A DNA stretch of 64,000 nucleotides, from contig JAODUO010001756.1 in the NCBI GenBank assembly GCA_025642075.2, forward strand, positions 1 through 64,000, in the 5' to 3' direction. Source of the stretch: Ridgeia piscesae. Its lineage: Eukaryota; Annelida; Polychaeta; Sabellida; Siboglinidae. Of the stretch, positions 50,801 to 59,599 are shown piece after piece; within the stretch, counting starts at the first letter, position 1; the number at the start of each line of letters is the position of its first letter. Both the position numbers and the translations under genes were made by a program. The notes below the pieces were generated by a model, which worked only from the letters and a program-made list of their open reading frames with translations, was not told where the DNA came from and ran no database searches.

Positions 50801-53800
50801 TTGATTCCTTTAAGAGCAATATCCAGACTTTGCATAATTCCACTTTTTAGATATAACTAGTTCTTTTGCACGCATTACTGTTTACATGCACTAATTATTG
50901 TTCTGATACATTGCATTGCACCCAAAACAAAACAAAAATATTTCTGATTTTTCCTGTTCGCCCGCATGTATCCTCAGCATTTTGAGGCTAGGCAGTAATC
51001 CGGAAGAAGAATAAGAAGAAGAAAACCGGTTCACTATAAAAGAACTGTATGTATATCATGAGTAAAATTATATCCAATACTAAGTCATGTTATATGTCTA
51101 TCTATTAATGCTAGCTGTTGGCCCTGGTAGATTGCAGATTTCAGACGATATGTCATGACATTTATTAAAAATTGATGTTCACATTTTCTGTGTAATTCCG
51201 TTACCAAAATTAAAACAGCCATAATTTTTTAATTATTTTACATTTCTTAATAGGTACCACTGGTACTTATAGGGAGTAGTGTGGACTTCAAACCATGTTT
51301 AAGTTTCTTTTCTAGGCACATGCTGAATGGGAAAATATAACCATTATAAACCAAAACAATTTGTGAATTGTAATTCCGTTACCGTGGAATACATAACGGT
51401 ATCAAGCTGGATTTTGTCAAAGCTGTGCTTACCATGGTGCATAAAATTCCACCAGGACTGCAAAGGACGTCTCAACAATATCATTAAAATTTTCATTTGT
51501 TAGAACCAAGACACCATTTTCTTCCTGCATGTCAGAGTCAGTCACAGCGTCTGTTTTCTCAGCTTCTGGTTCATCCTTTGGCTCTGACAAAATAAACAAA
51601 TAATTACAGTTAAGTATCTTGATGTACATTAAATTAATTGAACTGTGAATTATTTCTGTGACTAAAATAATGTTAAGAACACTTTTATGATTGTCTAAAT
51701 CCCCAGAAATCCCCAGAAACATTCATTCAAATAATTGAGCCAGGAATGATTCCAGTGACTCCATGAATTTAAAAATTATGTCCACAAAAACGAAACCTCA
51801 ATGGATAGAATTACATGAAAAGAATTGTGTAATATAAAAATTACATTCATATGCAATATTATTAATTAAAATTGTTAGCAGATTGAAAATGTGAGAAACT
51901 AGTATTGGTTAACATTTTGTAACATAGATTTTCTTAAATTTGACTGGAATCTAAGCATGCAAGTGAATTCTTAGATTTGTGTGTTACAACATATACCTAT
52001 TTATCAACTGTTATATGTGAGTAACAGAACATCAGTTAAAATTCAGAATGCTCCTACAAATATATACAAGTACTCTTGTAGATATATTGTAGTCAGCTAA
52101 ATCAATCTTATAACATCCAATGAATATAATAATAGTCATACATGTGTCATTTATCCGTTTTCAATAAACTCCAGTTGTTTTGCGATCGGCACATTTTGTA
52201 TCAATTGGAAGGGAACTGTCTTGATACCATGGTATGCAAAATAAAGGGTCTCACTAATCCTAATGTTGTGTTTCTCTGATTAAACTTGGTAACCAAAGGG
52301 AGTGGATAAACAAGACGCTAAGTTTGTTCTGAAGGGTTGGCATCATGGCATGTATGAACAGAATCCATGAGCAATTATGTAACGAATGCTAAGCATCTAG
52401 GTTCTTAGTTACATGTCTGAACACACACCAAATTGACGTTGATATTCTAGAAATACTAACGGTCTACACAATATTCCAATAGCTACCGGTATAATAATTA
52501 TAGCAATAATTGTGTATATATTCTTTTGTTAATTTATATTCATAAATCATAATGTCCATTCTCCAACATTGCATTCCAATGGTCATCATGTTATGACAAT
52601 GCAGGCATACCATACCCTTTCCAGTGCATTTTTGTCACATGACCAGAAGATGAGACAATGCATCACCAGATGATAAATAATATCTGGTAGGTACAAAAGT
52701 CCATTTTGAATGCCATGGTTATGCATATCATTGCGACAGCTGTGATATAACTAGCAAGATGTTTTTAATATAGCTAGCCTGCAAATGCGTTTCTTGACTA
52801 TATTAATGTAACCAGAAGTAATTCTTCTTCCTATTATATGACAACAATCTTACAAAATTTGCAGATTTTTCTATCGTAGAAGTTTTTGAAAATATGAGTC
52901 CACAACATGTTTTTTCCATTTCCCACCATGGCAGCTTTTACTTCCTGTGGAAGAGACATCCGAATATGAACCAACGGATTATACTTATAGGATCTTTTGA
53001 GAGACACAGGCATCCTAGGGCAAGCTAAAATACCCTAAATATTCCAAGTTTCTACATAGCGGCCAAACCAATACTGAACTGTACTGCCCATCAGCACCAG
53101 GATTCAAACCCTGGTTCCTCCAAACGACAGTCCATGATCATTGCCATGCAGCACTCTTAAACTTAGGGCTTAAGGACGTAATAGCTCAACCACTTGCACT
53201 GCACCCCTCAGGCTCTAGATTAGTAATAAGAAGACAATGACAATGCCAATGTTAACTTAACTAGAACACATCAAATCAAAGTCTAAGATTCAGACATACA
53301 TATAGTTTACATACCAAGATTCAGTTGCCAAGACTAGAGAGAAAATGCATTTATCTTTATCTCATGATTTAGACTTTTATAACCATAATGGCATAATGAA
53401 CTTATCACATTTTATTTAATAATAAGCCAACAAAAAATGACATGCTGAACATAAAATACAAAAAAATTATATAATTAAACTGCAAACACCGCAAACTCTC
53501 GTGAAATTAAATATAATTTTAAAATGTTACTCTCCCTCTTCACAACTGTAATTTCAAGTCAGGACGGCTATGCTTCTAAGTTCTATGGCTATTCCATGAG
53601 TATGAAATGTCACTATTATGACTGTCATGTGTCAGTGAAATTGTGCATAATTCTACAAACCAAACCGCTGCACCAACTAAGTGCGAGAAACTGTGCACTG
53701 CGCAAAAATACATACCATCACTGGGCTCAGCTTTTGAATCGGTGTCTTCATTTTCACAATGTATTAATGATGCACTTAGTAGAAAAACGGTAAAAACCAA

Positions 53801-53824
53801 CAACAACACCTTCGACGAAGCCAT
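40399..53824 (-). CDS. PDIA4: Protein disulfide-isomerase A4 (ERp72)-like, eleven exons, complete
   Basis: The minus-strand exons listed separately join with matching phases to 644 residues, the usual PDIA4 length (human 645). PDIA4 is an ER-lumen thiol oxidoreductase and chaperone that forms and shuffles disulfides in secretory proteins. Visible: a signal peptide (about 1-23, [20 protein letters not shown]), an acidic stretch (24-58), thioredoxin domain a0 with WCGHC at 87-91, domain a with WCGHC at 202-206, redox-inactive b and b' domains (about 290-510), domain a' and C-terminal KEEL (ER retrieval). Oddity: the a' active site reads YCDVS (551-555) instead of WCGHC, and the buried Glu of EFYAPW is Met, so this third site should be redox-dead. 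The cis-Pro loop (GYPAIYF) is kept. The rest of the gene is intact, so this is a changed protein, not a pseudogene. Confidence 0.96.
41290..41526 (-). CDS. PDIA4: PDIA4 exon 10
   Basis: It encodes the b' domain: [36 protein letters not shown] and [16 protein letters not shown], closely following the family. Confidence 0.95.
42903..43065 (-). CDS. PDIA4: PDIA4 exon 9
   Basis: It encodes the b to b' transition: [18 protein letters not shown] and [13 protein letters not shown], matching 'RPLVVVYY.VD'. Donor GTGCGT. Confidence 0.93.
43573..43724 (-). CDS. PDIA4: PDIA4 exon 8
   Basis: It encodes [20 protein letters not shown] and [15 protein letters not shown], matching 'NNLRED...F' and 'F.SK.EP' of vertebrate PDIA4 b domain. 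Confidence 0.93.
43786..43808. repeat. Short (AT)n
   Basis: Directly abuts the left end of the inverted-repeat element at 43812. Confidence 0.9.
43812..44443. mobile_element. Inverted-repeat element in PDIA4 intron 7
   Basis: The left end ACCATATTGTCCCTAATAGA is mirrored at the right end (44415-44443) with few mismatches over about 28 bp. It is about 630 bp and non-coding. TAATAGACGC is repeated just inside the right end. TATATACA-like flanks may be the target site. Confidence 0.78.
44699..44765. repeat. (AT)n microsatellite
   Basis: TA runs with one TTTA interruption. Confidence 0.95.
44775..44855. repeat. (GTGC)n tetranucleotide repeat
   Basis: About 60 bp of GTGC preceded and followed by GTGT. 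It is the complement of the GCAC tract at 16.0 kb. Confidence 0.95.
45124..45279 (-). CDS. PDIA4: PDIA4 exon 7
   Basis: It encodes the start of the b domain: [19 protein letters not shown] and [12 protein letters not shown]. Donor GTAAGT. Confidence 0.93.
45417..45616 (-). CDS. PDIA4: PDIA4 exon 6
   Basis: It encodes [15 protein letters not shown] (second active site, 203-206), [28 protein letters not shown] and KGPREADG. Confidence 0.97.
46446..46584 (-). CDS. PDIA4: PDIA4 exon 5
   Basis: It encodes [16 protein letters not shown] and the start of domain a ([18 protein letters not shown]). It ends inside the active-site Trp codon, as exon 2 does, reflecting the ancient domain duplication. 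Confidence 0.95.
46760..47820. mobile_element. Long fold-back element in PDIA4 intron 4
   Basis: Arms of at least 200 bp (about 46832-47065 and 47540-47760) are inverted copies at moderate identity, e.g. CATTTGAAGTT / AACTTCAAATG and AACTTGCAAGA / TCTTGCAAACT. Similarity continues outward to about 46760 and 47820. The middle (47070-47540) is unrelated and non-coding. Confidence 0.75.
48199..48281 (-). CDS. PDIA4: PDIA4 exon 4
   Basis: It encodes [17 protein letters not shown] (cis-Pro loop of domain a0) and YDGPRDADG. Donor GTCTGT. Confidence 0.95.
48668..48790 (-). CDS. PDIA4: PDIA4 exon 3
   Basis: It completes W and encodes [15 protein letters not shown] (first active site, residues 88-91) and [13 protein letters not shown]. 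Donor GTTTGT. Confidence 0.96.
49482..51382. mobile_element. Region with repeated 13-mer GTAATTCCGTTAC (candidate element B)
   Basis: Exact copies of GTAATTCCGTTAC start at 49482, 50746, 50767, 51192 and 51370. Inverted near-copies lie at 49636, 49655 and about 49669. They form a left cluster (49.48-49.68 kb) and a right cluster (50.75-51.38 kb) around a central part of about 1 kb, all inside PDIA4 intron 2. No coding frame in the centre was recognised. Confidence 0.6.
51433..51583 (-). CDS. PDIA4: PDIA4 exon 2
   Basis: Acceptor TTTTGTCAG, donor GTAAGC. It encodes the acidic tract ([12 protein letters not shown]) and the start of domain a0 to VEFYAP, ending two bases into the active-site Trp codon. 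Confidence 0.95.
52940..53216 (-). repeat. tRNA-derived SINE-like sequence in PDIA4 intron 1
   Basis: On the minus strand an A-box-like GCAAGTGGTTGAGC (about 53200) is followed about 80 bp later by a B-box-like GGTTTGAATCC (53110-53100), then an unrelated body (GGGCAGTACAGTTCAG...). The 3' end is not defined. The spacing is too long for a normal tRNA gene, so a SINE head is more likely. Confidence 0.6.
53716..53824 (-). CDS. PDIA4: PDIA4 exon 1
   Basis: ATG at 53824-53822. It encodes the signal peptide and the start of the acidic region ([13 protein letters not shown]). Donor GTATGT. Confidence 0.92.
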
Positions 53825-54066
53825 CTTCGTGAATGAGTTTCGCGACGCCGGTTTTACCTGCCTGCCCTATAACAAATATCGACCTACGCACAACTATAAA
53901 ATAGTTCCAGTATGTTTTGTCAACACTTTCCAATAGTTTTACTATTTTGACATTTTGTAACTAGCAGAATTATTGGCATGTGGATTTTATTGATGCACGT
54001 TTTAATATTTACGTTTTGTACATTTTAAAGTGAATCGCGTAGTGATAGTGGCTAGCAAACTTCTGA

Positions 54067-54085
54067 CCAATCACCACCTGCCAAG
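54067..54085 (+). promoter_or_regulatory. PDIA4: Near-consensus ER stress response element upstream of PDIA4
   Basis: CCAAT, nine bases, CCAAG. The ER stress element is CCAAT-N9-CCACG, so one base differs. It lies about 245 bp upstream of the PDIA4 start codon, where ER chaperone genes carry such NF-Y/ATF6 sites. Function is inferred. Confidence 0.4.
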
Positions 54086-55280
54086 TTATGCTATTTTCAC
54101 GTACGGCGTCTTGTCGTGCCAGCTTGAGGCTGTCGACCGATTACCTTTTGTTATGCATATTAGCTATGTGCTGGATCGTTACTATGCAGATTGGACAAAA
54201 CTGGTATCCGTGGTGTAGAGACAGAAAAAAGCTTATTAATTGGCGTAACAATGTCCATGAGGCTAAAATCATACATGCATGCATGCATCATTGCTTGCAT
54301 TTCGTTTTTCGATCGTCGATATCGTTTATAGAAGGAGGCTTGTTTTACTTAATTATTACTTTGTATAGAAAATAAGCATGTCTGGGCCCACATGTTTTAA
54401 TCAGAATGTCAAAGTAGACGAAATTTGACAGTGTTAGTGACGCTGTACTATAACAAACGGTAGCGCAACATCATGTATAAGATAACAATAGTAATATAAA
54501 AATATATATATAGTAAATACGCCAGATGGCGACACATGGTAACATCAGACGCCATCTGTCGATTGAAATGATACCTATCGTAGCCACCACCATGCGGCGA
54601 AAACGTGAACTGCGATCTGGGTGGATGTCGCGGAGTGACTAATTTTTTATGACGGCGTATATAAAACTGGGTCGCGACGTCATGATCGTGTCACTACCAG
54701 GCGGCATCCCGAGCGAACTTACATGTCAACATTTCGTGTTTATATATAATTATCGTTCTTTGTGGTTTTCGTAGTGTCACGAGATCGACCCAGACGAAAA
54801 GGTGGGCGGATGTCATCGGATATCGTATTTTGTTAAAGTGCATGTACTTATAGTTAAGCTTTCAACTTCTACTTGATTTACTTCCCAATCCCAACTGCTT
54901 TCATAAAGTTTGACAAAAGACTACGTCTACGCCTTCTAGTCTCATGACGCAGAGTGTTGTACAAGCTGTTGTAGTATTTTAATAATATTGGATATTAATG
55001 TAACGTGTGTCGGAGACGTTGTGACGAATATCGGTTCGCTATCCAGGAAGTGAAATGTCATCTCCACACGTCGATCGCAGCCAGATGATTCCGAAACAAT
55101 AATAATTAAGCCGTTAAACGTTTAATTAAAACTCAAAGGGATCCTTGCCCTTGGAAACCAAACGGGAATTGTTCGTGTCCCAAAGTATAATTAATATACA
55201 TTATTTGAGTTTAAACTCTTTAATTGGAACATTAATTATTCCATGTTTATATTAACGAAGTGTACTTGAGCCGGTTTAGG
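54086..55280. other. Spacer upstream of PDIA4
   Basis: Contains inverted CGCCAGATGGCG / CGCCATCTG segments (54520-54560) and a TATATAAAA box near 54657 with GACGTCAT (54678). No coding exon could be tied to it. Confidence 0.4.
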
Positions 55281-55281
55281 T

Positions 55282-55390
55282 CCGTTATAGCTACTTCCCG
55301 TTATAGATACTTCCCGTTATAGCTACATCAGTTTTTCCCATTATAGGTACTCGTTAAGTTTCACAGGCAAACTAGTCCCGTTATAGCTAC
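55282..55390. repeat. Five copies of CCCGTTATAGCTAC (motif C)
   Basis: Copies at 55282, 55297, 55313, 55337 (variant) and 55377, same orientation, with irregular spacing of 15-40 bp. Confidence 0.85.
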
Positions 55391-56032
55391 TTAATTATTT
55401 AATTACACAATTCAGGAGGGGACAGCAAGAGGGAGCATTAACTATTTTATTTCAGAATTACTGTAAGATTCATACATGAAATGTATTATTGAAGGACACA
55501 TTTTAAAAGTTTTAAGAATGATATATAAATGTAACTGTCAGTTATCTTTAGATCAATGGCCTAACCGTACGTGACGATGCGCGCATATCCTGTTTTTCAA
55601 TTCTGCGCAAGCATGCTGCATCCGTCTCGTATCATCGGTACGGCGGAATTGCATGAGGGAACAAATTTTTTCGACATTGTTAGATTTACTGACAGCCATA
55701 GGGCAATATATGTCATCTTGCGAAAAAACAACACGCATGTTCGTACGTACATCAACATGCATGTGCGGAAATAATTTTATATTTGTTTGCTAAAGATACG
55801 GCATGCATGCGCGAAAAAACTCACCTAGGCCTACTTTTGGATCTGAGTGCTAAAGTTACGGCAATAGAGCTTATATATATATATAAACATATAGGTGCAG
55901 GGGAAACTTTTGGAACTGACAGCTACTAAAGATAAGGCTCACGTCATCATGTGCATGCGCTTATCGAATGCTGTACCTTAGATAAACAATTCTAAAAATA
56001 CAGCATAAATAAAAGCATACGCATGCGCAGTA

Positions 56033-56382
56033 CCCAGCAAACAACGACCCGTGATTTCACATGTTCTGTAAGTGAATTCATGAGTTCAACTGGCTCAATT
56101 CACATGTTTCCGTACGTGAATTCACCGGATTCTTTGAACAGATTTGGTGTGTCCGCACATGTTTACCGTGAAATCATGAGTTTTTCACATGATGACCAGT
56201 GAAACCGTACCAGTTGTGACCCAGTACGACTCGTGTTAAACTCGTTCAAAACTTGTGACAACAGGCAGAACACGTGTATTCATGTGAATACACATGAAAA
56301 CACGTACTGGTGGAGCAGTACCAATTATGAACCAGTATGATACGTGCTAACTGGTTCAGAAATGGTTCCTTGTTTGCTGGGA
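56033..56382. mobile_element. MITE with CCCAGCAAACAA ends
   Basis: CCCAGCAAACAA at 56034 is mirrored by TTGTTTGCTGGG at 56370-56381. The interior is about 350 bp, rich in ACATGT/CACGTG and AACTGG repeats, and non-coding. Confidence 0.82.
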
Positions 56383-56817
56383 ATAGGACTATACAAGTGT
56401 TTAGAAAGTACCAACTTCACCACTTAATCATATCTCACAGGGCCTTGTATATTGTTGTCAATAGGTGCAATATACTCAAGATTACAAGGCCCATTTATTG
56501 AAAAGCTGATTGTTGTAATACAGCAACAGAAATACAACAAAATCGTAAAGCACTCACATTCAACCATTTGTAAGGTTGTTGTAAGTTGACATTCTGCACT
56601 AAAAAGTTTGTAAGTGCTTTGGGTGCGATGTGCTTTGCTGTTGGCCATATAGATGGTGACAGTGTATGCATGTGCATAATTATTCAGTTAATGTTTTCCA
56701 TGTGGATTATATTGGCATCATATGCAAATTGATTGAAATATTGAATTCACAAACTGTACTTACTTACAAGGGCTTGTAAACACAAACTTCAATACATGTA
56801 CTTTGTTCATGATGCTT

Positions 56818-56885
56818 CCCAGCAAACAATAATCTGTAAGTGAATTCACGAGTTCAGCTGGCTCAATTCACGTGTTTCCGTTCCG
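56818..56885. mobile_element. Partial second copy of the CCCAGCAAACAA MITE
   Basis: It repeats the left end, then GTAAGTGAATTCA-GAGTTCA and TGGCTCAATTCAC. It stops after about 68 bp. Confidence 0.8.
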
Positions 56886-56984
56886 CAAAGGGTGCATGAA
56901 AGTGAATTTGGATGAAAATACTAAAATGTAAAACCAGTAATTGTGTAAAGCCAGTGTAATAATTTGTGCAGATTAAAAATATGC

Positions 56985-57330
56985 TCTCTCTGTATGTAAG
57001 CTATAATAGTGGGCTGTAGCGACCAGTTGGATGGTATTGAGATTTTGTTGAAATTGGTGTAGTATGGATATGTTTATAACTTGTGAAGAGAGTAGATTCC
57101 AGGCTCTTATAACTCGTGGATAGAAGGAGTTTGCATAAGAATTGATGCATGCCAGGATTAATATGTACTTGTTTGTAACATAGCTGTAGTGTGTATGGGG
57201 GGGGGCTGGGATTATGAGGTGTTGTAGTAGGGTGATATTTAGGAGGTCATGTTTTAGTAACAAATGTGAGCTGGTGTTGTAATCGTTGTCTTTCTAGTGT
57301 GTCTCAGCCAAGTTTGTCTAGTAATCCTGT
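56985..57330 (-). pseudogene. C-terminal LINE fragment
   Basis: Minus-strand frames read LLDKLG, stop-worn DTLERQRLQHQLTFV, then INSYANSFYPRVIRAWNLLS, matching the 'MLQ.LGW.TLE.RR...R' and 'Y..SFFPR.IR.WN.LP' blocks at the ends of many LINE reverse transcriptases. Frameshifts are present. Confidence 0.72.
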
Positions 57331-57510
57331 TGTGAGGCAATTAACAAGGCAGCCATTTATCAGGACAGCTCATTCTGACCTCTGTGGTATCTCAGCATTC
57401 CTTCTTGTTGATAGTTCCTATGGCCAACTGGTTGTTGCTATGTCAGAGTGCCTTTGTAGTCTAAGATACATAGAGCAAGTACATTACTACAGCCTGACGG
57501 GCATTTCCAC

Positions 57511-59598
57511 GTGACTCGCGTTACATATTTTGACCATTCCATGAACACTATTTTGACATATCTCTTATAATAATGTATTTTAAAAGTTCAACTTATGCAT
57601 AGAGGAACTTAAAGGTATAAGGTATTAAATGATGCCCACAAATAAAAATTTGATTACATAATATGATTTTTATTTGAATCTAATCTTAACGTGACTCGCG
57701 TTACAGCAAACGGAAAATCCAAAAACGTCACTTGATACATGACAAGTTTCTCCTCAAAGTATAAATAATAGCAAACAATGAATACCCTTGTGTGAAACAC
57801 AAATAAATAAGGTTTCAAAAAATGGCATTAGTGATTTGAAATGTTATCAATAACTTACAAATATATTAGATAATCAGCGTGACTCGCGTTACTGTGACTC
57901 GCGTTACATGAAATCCATTATCACATATAAGTCATTATGCATATTTTAGCTTGAGGGAAATCAATGTTTCAGTCTGTAATTTACTTAACACACAATATTA
58001 CATTTAAAAAATACATTAACCTTCTAAAATATTGTATAATTTTAAAGGAAGTAATGCATACTTGAACTTGGTGTTTTAATTCCAGAAAGATTTCATCGTT
58101 TTAAAAGAAATACACAAGGTGATTGTTTTTCATAAAAGTTGCCTTTAGAATTATTTTGCAAGACCACTTACATGCAAGTTTTATTATAAAAACTAACTAA
58201 ACATGTTGTTATTGCTAGCATAAAACAACGTGACTGCTTAAGTGTGGACCACAGGAATCACACCTTTGTGTTCATCTGGCTTTGTCATAGATAAGATTGT
58301 TTTTGATCAGGTGATGCCTCAATTTGAACTGTGCTGTACAGTTTTCGCATGACAGCTTTCCTCCCTTTCAGAGTTGGTGGGAGTGACGGATCCAAAACAG
58401 TCTCTTTGTTTTTGTTGTTGCTTTTGCCAACTGGCATTGTTATTTACTCTTGCCTTTTTCCGGGCTCGACATTTGGCTATTCGATTGCTCACATTCTCTT
58501 GCCTCTGACTCTTTTGTTCAGAAAAAAGCAGGTTATGTTCCCTTGCCTTCTTTGCATCATGGCTCTTTGTACTCATTTCATTCTGATGTTTGAAGTAATC
58601 TTTATATTTACATTGAGTACAGAGCTTCAGAAGAAAAAATCTCTCACTGTCTTTCAGCGGCTGTGAATGTCGAGAAAGAACCTGAACTCGGTTCCAGTGA
58701 ATATGTCAAATGTTTATCAATAAACATACAACAACTAATTCTGAATGTTGTTTTATTTAAGAGCAGCAATTAATATCTTAAACTTCTTATGAAAAATTGT
58801 CATCACCAATTTAACATCTGTCATTAATTCATGCTGATATTTTCACCTACCTAGGTATACAGGTAAGAAGTTAATCTTACTAAGTAATTCCTACACTGAC
58901 TGCTATCTAGCAAAACAATGCTAAATGTTTTAATATGTAAAAACTTAATGGAAATTAAACATGAACACATTTATCTGAATAGTAGAAAAATTGTGTATAC
59001 GTGAGTCTGGCATGCATTCAGCACATGTCCATGTGTGGGGATAATGTACATAGCTAACTAGTCAATTTGAACCCTTTTGTTTGTAATTTATTTATTTTTT
59101 ATGAACATAAGTAATTTCTTATTATTCAATAATGTTGGAAAAGAGATTCATTGGTGATAGATGAAATCAGATTCAAAATCTTTTGTTTTTAAAGAAGCAT
59201 GTGATTTAATAATAAACTGGACCATTAAAGACTTATGGGATATATTAGTAAACAAATTTATTTTAATGGCAGAATTATCATTAATGAAAACATTAATACT
59301 GTAGTCTATATTATGCTTTTGCAACAAATTGATATATGTCTTAGAAGAAGTGAGAAAAATCTAACAAATGCATTGTGACTCGCGTTACAATACCTTATTT
59401 TTCGTGACTCGCGTTACATGTGACTCGCGTTACACATATTCAGTGTCCAATATCACAGTATAGATTCACTAGATATGGATATAGTTTGTATCATTTAATA
59501 AACTATAAAAAGAAGGAGGAGATTTATAATGGACAGTCTCAGACTACCAAAGGCTGCTGTATAAAATTTAAAATCTATAATTTTGTGACTCGCGTTAC
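57511..59598. mobile_element. Region with eight exact copies of GTGACTCGCGTTAC (candidate element A)
   Basis: Copies start at 57511, 57691, 57879, 57894, 59375, 59404, 59420 and 59585, all in the same orientation, with no mismatches. They form two clusters around a centre of about 1.5 kb that holds a broken basic frame on the minus strand. All eight copies are exact, which implies selection or homogenisation. Confidence 0.65.
58319..58690 (-). pseudogene. Broken basic ORF inside candidate element A
   Basis: The minus-strand frame reads CTQCKYKDYFKHQNEMSTK, then NRIAKCRARKKARVNNNAS and QKQQQKQRD. A shift is needed to continue as DPSLPPTLKGRKAVMRKL. The layout (KY..Y, a long basic helix, then a PP-x-L-x-GR-K block) resembles the N-terminal part of an uncharacterised, highly repeated invertebrate protein group recalled as transposon-associated. 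That link is from memory and weak. It is not a clear bZIP: no leucine heptad follows the basic region. Confidence 0.4.
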
Positions 59599-59599
59599 G

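Noticed and set aside
53643..53936. Plus-strand open frame antisense to PDIA4 exon 1
   Set aside because: Shadow of the real minus-strand exon. No independent evidence.
58319..58576. bZIP transcription factor
   Set aside because: A basic stretch is present but no leucine heptad follows, and the frame is broken after the Gln-rich part.
49482..59598. CRISPR-like reading of the repeated 13/14-mers
   Set aside because: Repeats are too short, spacing is irregular (15 bp to 1.5 kb), and the DNA is eukaryotic with no cas genes.
57511..59598. Coding reading of the repeated motif (Val-Thr-Arg-Val-Thr)
   Set aside because: Copies fall in different frames with stops close by, so conservation is at DNA level.
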